Shown here one piece after another: positions 47,814-58,054 of a DNA stretch of 64,000 nt. Origin of the DNA: Tabrizicola sp. GTDB taxonomy: Bacteria > Pseudomonadota > Alphaproteobacteria > Rhodobacterales > Rhodobacteraceae. The stretch covers positions 1 through 64,000 of the forward strand of contig NZ_JAUCZH010000007.1 in assembly GCF_030373185.1 (NCBI RefSeq), read 5' to 3'. The translations under genes and the position numbers were made by a program. Below the pieces are notes generated by a model. It did not search any database, was not told the DNA's origin, and saw only the letters and a program-made list of their open reading frames with translations. The number at the start of each line of letters is the position of its first letter. Within the stretch, counting starts at the first letter, position 1.

Positions 47814-48836
47814 TCAGCGCGGAACCAGCGCCCAGTAGTCCAGATCCAGGAGGACTTCGGGCAGATATTTGCCGTCCGCTCCACGCAAGGCACCCGCGGC
47901 CCCCTTGGTTGCCACCAGGCGCAAACGCAAGGCACCGACTCCTGGCGCCTCGGTTTCGGCCCGGTCCAGAACCTCGGACCAGGCCCGTACGGTATCACCG
48001 GCAAAGCAGGGGTTTGCATGGGCGCCGGCGTTCAGCGCCACCATGAACTGCGCATTGGCCAGCCCGTTGAAGCTGAGCGCGCGCGCAAGACTGATGACAT
48101 GGCCGCCATAGATCAGCCGCCGCCCGTCCTCGCGCTGGCTGACATCGAAATGCACCTTGGAGGTGTTCTGCCACAGACGCGTGGCCAGCATGTGTTCCGC
48201 TTCTTCCACACTCACGCCATCGACATGGTCAATGATCTCGCCCAGCGCATAGTCGCCCCAGCGATGGGTCTCTCCCGCCAGCGCGAAGTCATATTCCGAG
48301 AAGTCCAGCCCATCCGGAACCACCAGTTTCCCCGAGGGAACCGAGGCCAGCAGCGCCGGCACATGCGTCTCTACCTCCACCTCGCGACGGCGTTTTTTCA
48401 CCATCACCCAGCGCACATATTCCAGCACCGCCTCGTCACGCTGGTTAAGCCCGCGCGTGCGCACCCAGACCACGCCCGTGGCCCCGCTGCTGGTTTCCTT
48501 CAGCCCGATCACCTCGGATTGCGACCGCAACGTGTCTCCCGGCCAGACCGGGCGCAGCCAGCGCCCCTCGGCATAGCCAAGATTGGCCACCGCGTTCAGG
48601 CTGATATCGGGGACGGTCTTGCCAAAGACGGTATGAAACGCAATCAGGTCATCCAGCGGGCTTGCCGGCAGCCCCACCCCTTGCGCGAAGGCATCAGACG
48701 AATGCACCGCCGCCCGCGCCGGGTAAAGCGCATGATAAAGCGCCCGTTCGCCCTGCCCCACGGTCCGCGGCACGGCATGGGCTATCACCTCGCCCAGACG
48801 GTAGTCCTCGAAGAACCGGCCCGGATTGGTCTTCAT
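47814..48836 (-). CDS. mch: Mesaconyl-CoA hydratase (beta-methylmalyl-CoA dehydratase)
   Basis: Double hot-dog MaoC-type hydratase of 340 residues that hydrates mesaconyl-C1-CoA to beta-methylmalyl-CoA in the ethylmalonyl-CoA pathway. N-terminal domain PGRFFEDYRLGEVIAHAVPRT and C-terminal copy with WGDYALGEIIDHVDG and YGGHVISLARALSFNGL. Length fits Rhodobacter Mch. ATGA overlap with the DUF1737 gene; mcl2 is in the same cluster. Confidence 0.93.
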   Translation of the reverse strand: MKTNPGRFFEDYRLGEVIAHAVPRTVGQGERALYHALYPARAAVHSSDAFAQGVGLPASPLDDLIAFHTVFGKTVPDISLNAVANLGYAEGRWLRPVWPGDTLRSQSEVIGLKETSSGATGVVWVRTRGLNQRDEAVLEYVRWVMVKKRRREVEVETHVPALLASVPSGKLVVPDGLDFSEYDFALAGETHRWGDYALGEIIDHVDGVSVEEAEHMLATRLWQNTSKVHFDVSQREDGRRLIYGGHVISLARALSFNGLANAQFMVALNAGAHANPCFAGDTVRAWSEVLDRAETEAPGVGALRLRLVATKGAAGALRGADGKYLPEVLLDLDYWALVPR

Positions 48837-49036
48837 TGCTCCCCCAGCTTCACTTCCGGGGAATAGTCGCCCGGCACTTCTTTCACCACCGCCTGCCCGC
48901 AGCGCATCACGCCGTTGGCCGCGTCAAAGGCATAGGTGGGCGACCCGTGCAGTTCCCACCCCTTGTTCAAGGCCGCCGTCACCTTGTGACAGAAGGCCGA
49001 CGAGTCATCCGCGCTCAGAAACCGATACAGCTTCAT
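48833..49036 (-). CDS. DUF1737 family protein
   Basis: Protein of 67 residues (start MKLYRFLSADDSS at 49036) with the DUF1737 pattern FCHKVTAALNKGWELHGSPTY. Function is unknown; it often lies beside mch in Rhodobacterales. The frame is open to 49135, but that part includes the dispersed repeat and is not family-like. Confidence 0.85.
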   Translation of the reverse strand: MKLYRFLSADDSSAFCHKVTAALNKGWELHGSPTYAFDAANGVMRCGQAVVKEVPGDYSPEVKLGEQ

Positions 49037-49074
49037 GGTCTCACCAAATCCCCGACAATTCGCCTGAAATTGTC

Positions 49075-49124
49075 TTTCTCTTCCCCAAATATCCCACGGG
49101 GGTGCGGGGGTGTGAAACCCCCGC
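49075..49124 (+). repeat. Dispersed palindromic repeat, copy 3 (diverged)
   Basis: TTTCTCTTCCCCAAATATCCC followed by a GCGGGGG..CCCCCGC hairpin with loop TGTGAAA. Same layout as the copies at 28433 and 33500. Confidence 0.55.
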
Positions 49125-49167
49125 TGCTTCGGCATCGGTGCGGGGTGTGAAGCCCCTGCTTCCTCGC

Positions 49168-49713
49168 TCAGCCATAGGGCCAGACACCCAGCCAGTTATG
49201 CGCCCATGCGACGGCCCCGAACACAACCACAGCCCCGACCACAGCCCCAATCTCCTTGCCCATCGCCGCAGGCTCTGGCGCCGCAGGCCGCGGCTCAGCG
49301 CGGTTGATCACGATCACCTCGACCACCGCCCAGGCCAAAAGGCCACCAAACAGCACCACACTCGCCAGATCGCCGTTCACCAGAAGATGTGCGACAGCCC
49401 AGGTCTTCACCGCCGTAAGTTGCGGATGCCGGATCACGCGCGTGATCCGTGTCTTCATCCCGCTGGCCGCATAAAGATAGAACGCCAGCAACATCAGAAG
49501 ATTGTTCACATGGGTCAGGAACGCAGGCGGATACCACAGATCGGGTGCCTCGTGTCCCCTGTAGCCGATCACCATCAGGATCACCCCGGCCAGAATGCCG
49601 ACTGTCACCAAACCCTTGCCCGCATCGCCCATCGCCGCCCGACGTGCCGGGGCCAGTCGTTTGAACAGATGCGCCGCCCACCACAAGGCCAGTCCCAGAA
49701 CAATCAACGTCAT
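49168..49713 (-). CDS. NnrU-family membrane protein
   Basis: Integral membrane protein of 181 residues with about five helices and NnrU-like motifs HLFKRLAPARR, GYRGHEAPDLWYPP and IRHPQLTAVKTWAVAHLLVNGD. NnrU was named from nitric-oxide-related clusters, but its function is unclear, and in Rhodobacterales it occurs with mch and mcl2 without denitrification genes. Confidence 0.88.
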   Translation of the reverse strand: MTLIVLGLALWWAAHLFKRLAPARRAAMGDAGKGLVTVGILAGVILMVIGYRGHEAPDLWYPPAFLTHVNNLLMLLAFYLYAASGMKTRITRVIRHPQLTAVKTWAVAHLLVNGDLASVVLFGGLLAWAVVEVIVINRAEPRPAAPEPAAMGKEIGAVVGAVVVFGAVAWAHNWLGVWPYG

Positions 49714-49749
49714 TGCCGCCTCCAGATGCTTTCGGCGCCCACCCTGCCG

Positions 49750-50598
49750 TCAAACGGCCAGCGCCGCAATCGCCTCGGCCCTGGCAAGAAGGGTTGCTGC
49801 GGTTTCGACATGCATGTTCTCGACGATCCGGCCATCGACGACCGCGACACCCTGGCCTTTGGCGCGCGCCTCGCGGTAGGCTTCGATCATCCGGCGGGCC
49901 AGCGTCACCTCTTCGTCGCTGGGCGCAAAGACCTCGTTGGCGATGGCCAACTGCGCCGGGTGGATCAGCGTCTTCCCGTCAAACCCAAGGTCGCGGCCCT
50001 GTTCACATTCCGCACGCAGGCCAGCTTCATCCTTGAAGGCGTTGAAGACCCCGTCCACCACCACCTTGCCCGAGGCCCGCGCCGCCAGCACACAGGCCCC
50101 CAGCCCCGCCATCAGCGGCAACCGGTCCGCCCGGAACCGCGCGCCAAGTTCCTTGGCCAGATCGTTGGTCCCCATCACCATCCCCTCCAGCCGCGGATGC
50201 GCCGCAATCGCAGCGGCGTTCAGGCAACCCTGCGCTGTCTCCAGCATGGCCCACAGCGGCTTGGCAGGCACCAGCGCCGCCACAGCGTCAAGGCCGTCCG
50301 GACCGTTCACCTTCGGCACCAGCACCGCGTCCGCACCGGGATGCGCCGCGAAAGCCGCCAGATCAGCCGCGCCCCATGCGGTGTCCAGCCCGTTGACCCG
50401 CACGATCCGCAGCCGCGCACCAAAGTCCTGATCCGTCAGCTCCGCCGCCAGCAGATCGCGCGCGCGGTCCTTTTCTTCGGGCGTCACCGCGTCTTCCAGA
50501 TCGAAGATAATCGCATCCGTCGCCAGATCGCGCGCCTTTTCAAGCGCCCGCTCCTTGGACGCGGGGATATAGAGAACCGATCGGACAGGACGGGACAC
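49750..50598 (-). CDS. mcl2: (3S)-malyl-CoA thioesterase
   Basis: CitE-like TIM-barrel protein of 282 residues: RSVLYIPASKERALEKA, DLEDAVTPEEK, VRVNGLDT, MGTNDLAKE and GFDGKTLIHPAQ. In Rhodobacter sphaeroides the short paralogue Mcl2 hydrolyses (3S)-malyl-CoA to malate, while the lyase Mcl1 is longer (about 318 residues); length and linkage to mch favour Mcl2. GTG start at 50598 behind a strong GGAGGT. Confidence 0.87.
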   Translation of the reverse strand: MSRPVRSVLYIPASKERALEKARDLATDAIIFDLEDAVTPEEKDRARDLLAAELTDQDFGARLRIVRVNGLDTAWGAADLAAFAAHPGADAVLVPKVNGPDGLDAVAALVPAKPLWAMLETAQGCLNAAAIAAHPRLEGMVMGTNDLAKELGARFRADRLPLMAGLGACVLAARASGKVVVDGVFNAFKDEAGLRAECEQGRDLGFDGKTLIHPAQLAIANEVFAPSDEEVTLARRMIEAYREARAKGQGVAVVDGRIVENMHVETAATLLARAEAIAALAV

Positions 50599-50612
50599 GA
50601 CTCACCTCCGGG

Positions 50613-50625
50613 TAATATTCTTGCG
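50613..50625 (-). promoter_or_regulatory. Shared 13-bp motif upstream of mcl2
   Basis: CGCAAGAATATTA in gene orientation, identical to the copy before ccr, ending 15 bases before the mcl2 start and just upstream of its ribosome binding site. Confidence 0.55.
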
Positions 50626-50775
50626 CTTTTGATCATGGATTTGTCACAAACCGCAAGGCCAATTTTGCCGCGCCGCAGCAAAAACCCCGTCGCCCACCCC
50701 GCACGCACGCCGCGTTAACCGGTTTTCAGCCCTCGCCCTTCAGCCTTTCCGCATCTTTGCAAGAAAGGCTCTCCG

Positions 50776-51102
50776 ATGAACCGCCCGACCATGACCCGGA
50801 TGATCTTCGCGCTTTCGCTTGGCTTTGGCGGCGTGATCCTTGCCACCCAGATCGCCTTTGCAAACCCCCAATGCGGCAGCCGCGAGGCGCTGACCGCCCT
50901 TCTGGCGGACCGCTACGGCGAAACCCGCCGCGCCATGGGTGTCGCCGGGGCAGATGCGGTGATGGAGCTTTACGCCTCCGGCGCCACCGGCACCTGGACC
51001 ATCACCATGACACTGGCCGACGGCAGAATGTGCCTGATGGCTTCGGGCCTGGGATACGAGGCGCTGACCGATGATCTGCCAGCAAAGGGCGAAAGGATCT
51101 AA
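50776..51102 (+). CDS. Small secreted hypothetical protein
   Basis: Protein of 108 residues with a Sec signal peptide (MIFALSLGFGGVILATQIAFA) and a mature region with Cys34 and Cys90 that could form a disulfide. Preceded by GAAAGG. Overlaps the 3' end of the converging TauE/SafE gene by four bases. Function unknown. Confidence 0.75.
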   Translation: MNRPTMTRMIFALSLGFGGVILATQIAFANPQCGSREALTALLADRYGETRRAMGVAGADAVMELYASGATGTWTITMTLADGRMCLMASGLGYEALTDDLPAKGERI

Positions 51103-51875
51103 CCTGCGCCGCCCCCGGCTGCCACAATGGCAAGGCCCGAAATCCCATCCCAGACCAGCTTGACCGAGATCAGCAGAAGCGCCCATGTCACGATGCGGAA
51201 AAACAGTCGTTCCGGTATGAACTGCACCAGCCGCACCCCGGCAAAGACCGCAATCGTCGCCGGAATGGCCAGGATCGCCGCCACTTTCAGATTGCCGGGG
51301 TTCAACTGGCCAAGATGGTAATAGGGCAAGAGCTTTACCGCGTTGATCACCGCAAACGCTATGGTCGAGGTGCCGGCGAAGACCTGCTTGGTCAGGCCCA
51401 ATGGCAGGGTGTAGACCTGATAGGGCGGCGCGCCCGCGTGGCTGACGAAACTGGTGAAGCCGGTCAGCGCGCCCCAGAACAGCCCCGGCGCCACCTCTGG
51501 CCGCTTCGGGTCTACAACCACCGCCCGCCGGATCAACAGGTTCAGCGCAAAGGCCAGCCCGATCACCCCCACCAGCAACGTCACTGCGGCCTCAGGCACC
51601 ACGCTGGCGGTGGCCCAGCCAATTGCGATGCCAAACACCGCGCCGGGCAAAAGGATCGCCAGCACCCGCCGGTCAAAGGCATGGCGATAGGCGTAAAGGC
51701 CGAAGACATCCGATACCACATAGACCGGCAGCAACAACCCCGCCGCCAGCACCGGGTTCATCACCAGCGCCATGACCGGAACGCCAAGCATCCCCACGAC
51801 CGGCACGCCGCCCTTGCCCATCCCGACCAGCATCGCTGCCACGACCGCCGCCACCCAGTATGCTGCCACTTCCAT
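51099..51875 (-). CDS. TauE/SafE family sulfite exporter-like permease
   Basis: Inner-membrane protein of 258 residues with about eight helices. GMGKGGVPVVGMLGVPVMAL and GFTSFVSHAGAPPYQVYTLP are family blocks. Exports sulfite, sulfoacetate or another organic anion in known cases; substrate here unknown. Start at 51875 (MEVAAYW) with GGAGAG upstream. Confidence 0.9.
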   Translation of the reverse strand: MEVAAYWVAAVVAAMLVGMGKGGVPVVGMLGVPVMALVMNPVLAAGLLLPVYVVSDVFGLYAYRHAFDRRVLAILLPGAVFGIAIGWATASVVPEAAVTLLVGVIGLAFALNLLIRRAVVVDPKRPEVAPGLFWGALTGFTSFVSHAGAPPYQVYTLPLGLTKQVFAGTSTIAFAVINAVKLLPYYHLGQLNPGNLKVAAILAIPATIAVFAGVRLVQFIPERLFFRIVTWALLLISVKLVWDGISGLAIVAAGGGAG

Positions 51876-51898
51876 AACGCTCTCCGCCGGGTCCGTGA

Positions 51899-53005
<1,107 letters not shown>

Positions 53006-53026
53006 CGCACCGAAATCTGACGTATC

Positions 53027-53062
53027 CAAAGGCGGCATCCGGGCAATCGGATGCCGCCTTTG
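53027..53062 (+). terminator. Terminator after mdh
   Basis: Perfect 15-bp stem (CAAAGGCGGCATCCG paired with its complement) and 6-base loop, followed by CCTTTTCG. Separates mdh from the small gene at 53161. Confidence 0.85.
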
Positions 53063-53160
53063 CCTTTTCGCGCCCGGCTTTTGCCACCAGCCTGCGCCTT
53101 TGCCATTGCCCCCGGCCCCCAAATCCGGCATCTCCCCTCCATCCCAACCCGGAGACCCCG

Positions 53161-53328
53161 ATGGACTATTCCAAATCCGGCAACCCCAAGGGCGCCCGCC
53201 ATAATCCGCGTGGCCCCGATCACGCCCAGAAGGGCGCGCCAAAATCCGTGACACCCCCGCGTGAGACGAAGGAACAGCTTCTTGCCCGGATGAAGGCCGC
53301 CGCGGCCCAGAAGGCTGAGAAATCCTGA
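53161..53328 (+). CDS. Small basic hypothetical protein
   Basis: Protein of 55 residues beginning MDYSKSGNPKGARHNP and ending with a helical KEQLLARMKAAAAQKAEKS. Lys/Gly-rich, with no domain recognised. Supported by a purine-rich GGAG upstream and a compact coding pattern. Its stop is overlapped by the methyltransferase frame. Confidence 0.65.
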   Translation: MDYSKSGNPKGARHNPRGPDHAQKGAPKSVTPPRETKEQLLARMKAAAAQKAEKS

Positions 53329-53999
53329 CCGGACGGACGGAGTCACCCTACCTCGTTCCCGGCTTCTACGACGAGGCAATCGCCAAAGGCCGCCACCGCG
53401 ATATCGTCGGTGGCCGCTGGGGGGAAACGGCGCGCGCCCAGATGGCCGTGCTGGCCGAAGCGGGGATGACCCCGGACGACCACCTTCTTGACATCGGCTG
53501 CGGCGCACTTCGGCTTGGCCATCTTGCGGTGCCTTATCTGCGGCCCGGCCATTACTGGGGAACAGATGCGTCGCTCGCGCTTATGCATCATGGGCGCAAT
53601 GTAGAGCTTGCCGACCCGACCCGACTACCCCCCGAGCAACTTGTCGAGGATGCGGCCTTCGCTTTTCCCGGCATCCCCGACCGAATTACGCTGGCCATCG
53701 CCTGGGGGGTCTTCACCCATCTGCCGATCACGGCCCTTGAAACCGCGCTGCACAGTGCGGCAAGGAAACTGCCCAGGCTTCGGGCGCTCCTGTTCACCGT
53801 GTTCCTTGCCCCCGACAGTGCCGCTTCTGCCCCGCACCGGCAGGCCGATGGGGTGGTCACCCATCCCGATCGCGCCCCCCGGCATTTTCGACTGGAGGAC
53901 GTTTTGCACCTTGCTGGCAAAGCGGGAATGACGGCTGAACTGCGCCCAGACCGACTGCCGCGCGGACAGGTGCTGTTCCACGCCGGGCGCGTCGGCTGA
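53325..53999 (+). CDS. Class I SAM-dependent methyltransferase (start uncertain)
   Basis: Methyltransferase with SAM loop LLDIGCGALRLGHLA and a helical C-terminal part. The first ATG in frame is 53442, but coding similarity clearly begins earlier: the codons from about 53346 read YLVPGFYDEAIAKGRHRDIVGGRW-like sequence typical of such enzymes. No ATG, GTG or TTG exists between the upstream stop (53316) and that point, so a CTG at 53325 overlapping the previous stop is the best candidate; otherwise the ATG at 53442 gives a truncated 185-residue form. Substrate unknown. Confidence 0.65.
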   Translation: MTGRTESPYLVPGFYDEAIAKGRHRDIVGGRWGETARAQMAVLAEAGMTPDDHLLDIGCGALRLGHLAVPYLRPGHYWGTDASLALMHHGRNVELADPTRLPPEQLVEDAAFAFPGIPDRITLAIAWGVFTHLPITALETALHSAARKLPRLRALLFTVFLAPDSAASAPHRQADGVVTHPDRAPRHFRLEDVLHLAGKAGMTAELRPDRLPRGQVLFHAGRVG

Positions 54000-54037
54000 C
54001 ATCCACCTGACAGCGGGGTCAGTCCCGCTGGTCCAAG

Positions 54038-54934
54038 TCATGCGCCGGTGACCGTTTCGTCAGGCCCATCTGATGCGGCCTTGCCGACCGAACCACCCCA
54101 GATCCCGTAAGTTTCCCGCATGTAATCCACACAAGCCAGATTTGCCGCGCGCCGATCCGCCCCTTCGATCACCGCCCTGAGAAGCGGCGTGGTGTCGACC
54201 ACCCCCCGAATGGCGACCGAGCGATTCAGCCTCCGGTCAGCCCAGATCGGAATGTGTCGGCGCGCAAGCTGGCCCGACAGCCAGACATCATCCACCGCCC
54301 AAAGGACCGGCGGGATCACAAAGGCGTCCTCGTCAAGGAAATCCGGCCGCAGCGCCACACCCGCAAAGGCCTCGGCGATGTCTACATGGCCAGACCGGTC
54401 AAGCTTGCGGTGGGCGGCCCTGAGTTGCGGTCTGGTCGGATCGGGGCGCCTGGAGTTGGCAAGCAGGCGTCGCAGCCAATAGCCCCATTGCTCGGAAGGC
54501 CGTGGCGCCCTTACGGCTTTCGGCAAGGGGCCATCTGAAACCCAATCCCGTCCCAGCCGCGCCACTGTCGTGCCGGATGCACAGACCGCCGCCGTTGGAT
54601 GTGCCTTGCGCACCATCAAGAACCGCTGCGCCCAATCTGGCCGGTAGAAATGATCGTCATCGGCGAAAAGCAGGTCCAATTCCTGCCCGCGATAGGTGCG
54701 CGCCGCCGGCAAGACCTTGGTGGCGGGGCCAAGATCCTCATCCACCCTGACAATCGTCACCCCATCCGGCACCTGCGGCAGACCACCGCCCCAAGTGGGA
54801 AAGCGACGGTAGCTTTTCGGAATGTAAAGCTCCACCGCCTCGGGCCGGGAGGATTGCCCGACCAGTGAGGCCAGGGTCGGGCCAATCGCGGCAAAGCGGG
54901 GGGGAATCGTCGAAAGGCTGATGATGTGGCGCAC
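54038..54934 (-). CDS. Glycosyltransferase-like protein
   Basis: Protein of 298 residues. MRHIISLSTIPPRFAAIGPTLASL, LELYIPKSYRRF-like text, and a DxD-type LLFADDDHFYRPDW (near residue 93) fit a GT-A glycosyltransferase. Transcribed on its own between the methyltransferase and a secreted protein. The sugar donor is unknown. Confidence 0.75.
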   Translation of the reverse strand: MRHIISLSTIPPRFAAIGPTLASLVGQSSRPEAVELYIPKSYRRFPTWGGGLPQVPDGVTIVRVDEDLGPATKVLPAARTYRGQELDLLFADDDHFYRPDWAQRFLMVRKAHPTAAVCASGTTVARLGRDWVSDGPLPKAVRAPRPSEQWGYWLRRLLANSRRPDPTRPQLRAAHRKLDRSGHVDIAEAFAGVALRPDFLDEDAFVIPPVLWAVDDVWLSGQLARRHIPIWADRRLNRSVAIRGVVDTTPLLRAVIEGADRRAANLACVDYMRETYGIWGGSVGKAASDGPDETVTGA

Positions 54935-55048
54935 CGTGAATTCCTATCGGCCCGCCGTTGCCGCGTAAAGCCGCGCAGGCAGGGGCTTCCATACTTGCCT
55001 GTGCCGGATCACTCCCGCATCATCGGGCCATTCCGGAAGGAGCTTGCC

Positions 55049-56236
55049 ATGCGTTCCCTTGCCATCTCCCTTTGCCTTGCCCTTGCCGCCGCCCCCGCCA
55101 CCGCCGAGACCCTGTCGCAAGAGATCGGCCGGACCGGGCTTGCCGCGACCGAGGCGCGTCTGGCCACCCTGCCCGCCCCCGGCAGCGATGAACTTTTTGC
55201 CCTCGCCGGCCTGCGCTTTCTGCGCGGGGTCGAGGCCGCGCTGCAACTGCGCTGGCAGACCGGCGTGCGGGCTGACTGGTCGGAACTGCCGATCCTGCGC
55301 CTGCCGATTCCCGAGAACCCCGAAGCCCGCGCCTTTGCGGCGGCGGATTTCACGACCCTGCTCACCCGGCTGGACGCGGATATGGAAGCCGCCCGTGCCA
55401 CACTTGGCCAGTTGGGTGACCAGCCTTTCGCGCTGGAGATTGCCCTGCGTGACCTGTGGTTCGACATCAACATGAACGGCGCATATGACCCGGGCGAAGA
55501 CATGGCCTCGGTCGCAGGGCTGATGGGCGGCGGGCGTATCATCGGAATGCGGCTGGAAGACCCGGTGATCCGGTTTGATACCGCCGATGCCGCGTGGTTG
55601 ACCGCCTACACCCACTTCTTGTCAGGCTTTGCAAACATCGCCCTTGCCTACGACCCGGAACCCGCGATCCAGCGCGTGCTGGACAGTTCGGCCGCGATCT
55701 ATGCGCTCTGGGGGGACACCCCGCCACCAAATGCCCTTGACATGATGTTCGGTCGTCAGGTCGACCGGATCGCCATGGTGCTTTTCGCCCTGTCGAACAC
55801 TCCCGACAAGGCGATGGCGCAGAACGCCCACGCGCATCTGCTGGCGATGATCAGGGAAAACCGCCGCTTCTGGTCACTGGTGGCGCAAGAGACTGACAAC
55901 GACCGCGAATGGGTGCCGAATGACAATCAGGTATCCGGCCTTGGCATCAGGATGCCGCCCGGAACGGGACAGCGCTGGCAGGCCGTGCTGGCGGATGCCG
56001 AAATGCTGCTGACTGGCGAACTCCTGATCCCGCATTGGCGTTTCGGCGCCGAGGCTGGGATCAACCTGAAAAAGATGTTCGAGACCCCACCCCCCGTTGA
56101 CCTGATCACATGGGTTCAGGGCGAGGGACTGTTGCCCTATGCCGAAAAGGGCAACCGCGTCAGCACCACCGCCTGGAACGACTTTGAACGGATGGTCTCG
56201 GGCGATGCGATCCTGTTTGCGGTCTTTCTGAACTGA
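55049..56236 (+). CDS. Secreted hypothetical protein
   Basis: Protein of 395 residues with a Sec signal peptide (MRSLAISLCLALAAAPATAE). Contains an EF-hand-like DINMNGAYDPGED near residue 138, suggesting calcium binding. No other domain recognised. Start at 55049 with GGAAGGAG immediately upstream; the frame is open earlier. Predicted periplasmic. Confidence 0.78.
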   Translation: MRSLAISLCLALAAAPATAETLSQEIGRTGLAATEARLATLPAPGSDELFALAGLRFLRGVEAALQLRWQTGVRADWSELPILRLPIPENPEARAFAAADFTTLLTRLDADMEAARATLGQLGDQPFALEIALRDLWFDINMNGAYDPGEDMASVAGLMGGGRIIGMRLEDPVIRFDTADAAWLTAYTHFLSGFANIALAYDPEPAIQRVLDSSAAIYALWGDTPPPNALDMMFGRQVDRIAMVLFALSNTPDKAMAQNAHAHLLAMIRENRRFWSLVAQETDNDREWVPNDNQVSGLGIRMPPGTGQRWQAVLADAEMLLTGELLIPHWRFGAEAGINLKKMFETPPPVDLITWVQGEGLLPYAEKGNRVSTTAWNDFERMVSGDAILFAVFLN

Positions 56237-56327
56237 CCGAACCGGGATCGGGCAGGGGCAAGGTTCGGCGTGGAATCCGGGCCGCCGTGCGGCTGCGAAT
56301 CGACGTAAAGGCCGGACAGCTTAACGT

Positions 56328-56377
56328 GTGATCACACTTTTCAGCAATGTGATCACACGGTTCGAATTCGTGATCAC
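56328..56377. promoter_or_regulatory. Three GTGATCAC palindromes at 21-bp spacing upstream of sucC
   Basis: Cores at 56328-56335, 56349-56356 and 56370-56377, each embedded in a longer perfect palindrome (for example GTGTGATCACAC at 56326-56337). Centres are 21 bp apart both times, two helical turns. The last core is 111 bases before sucC. Confidence 0.8.
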
Positions 56378-56488
56378 GATATGCATTTTTCCGCGCTGTC
56401 CGGCGCTAACATCAGGGAATTCCCGTAGGAATCCTTGCGTATCCGTGCCATCACCCAGCCAAACCACCACAAGAACGGGGCGGCCCAG

Positions 56489-57682
56489 ATGAACATTCAC
56501 GAGTACCAGGCCAAGGCGCTTTTGCGCAGTTATGGCATCCCGGTTTCCGACGGCCGTGTCGTCCTCAAGGCCGAAGAGGCCAAGACTGCCGCAGGCGAGT
56601 TGGACGGGCCGCTCTGGGTCGTCAAGGCGCAGATCCACGCCGGTGGTCGCGGCAAGGGCCACTTCAAGGAACCCGAGGCTGGCGAAAAGGGCGGTGTCCG
56701 TCTTGCCCGCTCAGTAGGTGAGGCCGCCGAGTTCGCCCGCCAGATGCTGGGCCGCACCTTGGTGACGATCCAGACCGGAGACACCGGCAAGCAGGTCAAC
56801 CGCATCTACATCGAAGACGGCAGCGACATCGACCGCGAGTTCTACCTCGCCTTCCTGATCGACCGCCAGTCCAGCCGCATCTCCATCGTCGCCTCGACCG
56901 AAGGCGGGATGAGCATCGAAGACGTTGCCCACGACACGCCCGAACTGATCCACACCTTCACCATTGATCCCGCCACCGGCTTGCAGGATTTCCACGGCCG
57001 CCGCGTCGCCTTTGCGCTGGGGCTTTCGGGCGCGCAGGTGAAATCCTGCGTCCAGATCGTGAAGAACCTCTACCGCATGTTCACCGACAAGGACATGGAC
57101 ATGCTGGAGATCAACCCGTTCTGCGCCCTCAAGGACGGCTCGCTGAAGCTCCTTGACGCCAAGATGGCCTTTGACGGCAACGCGATCTACCGCCACCCCG
57201 ACATCGCCGCCCTGCGCGACGAGACCGAGGAAGATCCGAAGGAACTCGCCGCCTCGAAATTCGACCTGAACTACATCGCGCTGGATGGCGAGATCGGTTG
57301 CATGGTCAACGGCGCGGGCCTCGCGATGGCCACGATGGACATCATCAAGCTTTACGGGGCCGAGCCTGCCAACTTCCTTGACGTCGGCGGCGGCGCGACC
57401 AAGGAAAAGGTGACCGAGGCCTTCAAGATCATCACCTCCGACCCGCAGGTGAAGGGCATCCTCGTCAACATCTTCGGCGGCATCATGCGCTGCGACATCA
57501 TCGCAGAAGGTGTGATCGCGGCGGTAAAAGAGGTGGGCCTGCAAGTGCCGCTGGTGGTGCGCCTCGAAGGCACCAATGTCGAACTTGGCAAGGACATCAT
57601 CCGCAAATCCGGCCTGAACGTCATCGCCGCCGATGACCTGAAGGACGGAGCGGAAAAGATCGTCAAGGCGGTGCGGGGGTAA
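56489..57682 (+). CDS. sucC: Succinyl-CoA synthetase beta subunit
   Basis: ATP-grasp subunit of 397 residues, forming succinate and nucleoside triphosphate from succinyl-CoA. [19 protein letters not shown] at the start, [12 protein letters not shown] (nucleotide loop), LEINPF and [10 protein letters not shown]. Start at 56489; the frame is open 18 codons earlier without similarity. Separated from sucD by a small extra gene. Confidence 0.96.
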   Translation: MNIHEYQAKALLRSYGIPVSDGRVVLKAEEAKTAAGELDGPLWVVKAQIHAGGRGKGHFKEPEAGEKGGVRLARSVGEAAEFARQMLGRTLVTIQTGDTGKQVNRIYIEDGSDIDREFYLAFLIDRQSSRISIVASTEGGMSIEDVAHDTPELIHTFTIDPATGLQDFHGRRVAFALGLSGAQVKSCVQIVKNLYRMFTDKDMDMLEINPFCALKDGSLKLLDAKMAFDGNAIYRHPDIAALRDETEEDPKELAASKFDLNYIALDGEIGCMVNGAGLAMATMDIIKLYGAEPANFLDVGGGATKEKVTEAFKIITSDPQVKGILVNIFGGIMRCDIIAEGVIAAVKEVGLQVPLVVRLEGTNVELGKDIIRKSGLNVIAADDLKDGAEKIVKAVRG

Positions 57683-57685
57683 GCA

Positions 57686-58027
57686 ATGACTCGGTGGTTT
57701 GCCTGCGCATTTTGCTTGGTTCTCAACTTGCCAACTGCGCAAGCTGAGACCGCGCAGGCAACTGACTCCACAGACGCGCTGACCCAGTGCTTGGCACATT
57801 GGGCAACACAACTAGAACCCTTACAGGACAACATGCTTGATCTCGCAGAACTCGTGTTCTCGGCAACTTGCCGCACCGAACGAGACGCCATGTTGGAAGC
57901 CTCCGGAGCCCTAGATGCACCGGACGCACTCACAGTCTACCGGAAGAATTGGCTTCATTCAGTCCAAGCAATGGTGCTCGTCGCACGCGTCGAACGGCTT
58001 GGTGTCGAACTGACTTTAGCCCCTTGA
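57686..58027 (+). CDS. Small secreted hypothetical protein between sucC and sucD
   Basis: Protein of 113 residues with a signal peptide ([18 protein letters not shown]) and two Cys in the mature part. Starts three bases after sucC and ends 27 bases before sucD, so it is within the operon. Codon use is less GC-rich than in sucC and sucD, hinting at a recent arrival. No domain recognised. Confidence 0.65.
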   Translation: MTRWFACAFCLVLNLPTAQAETAQATDSTDALTQCLAHWATQLEPLQDNMLDLAELVFSATCRTERDAMLEASGALDAPDALTVYRKNWLHSVQAMVLVARVERLGVELTLAP

Positions 58028-58054
58028 AACAGCTCTGAGTTAGGAAACACGCGA

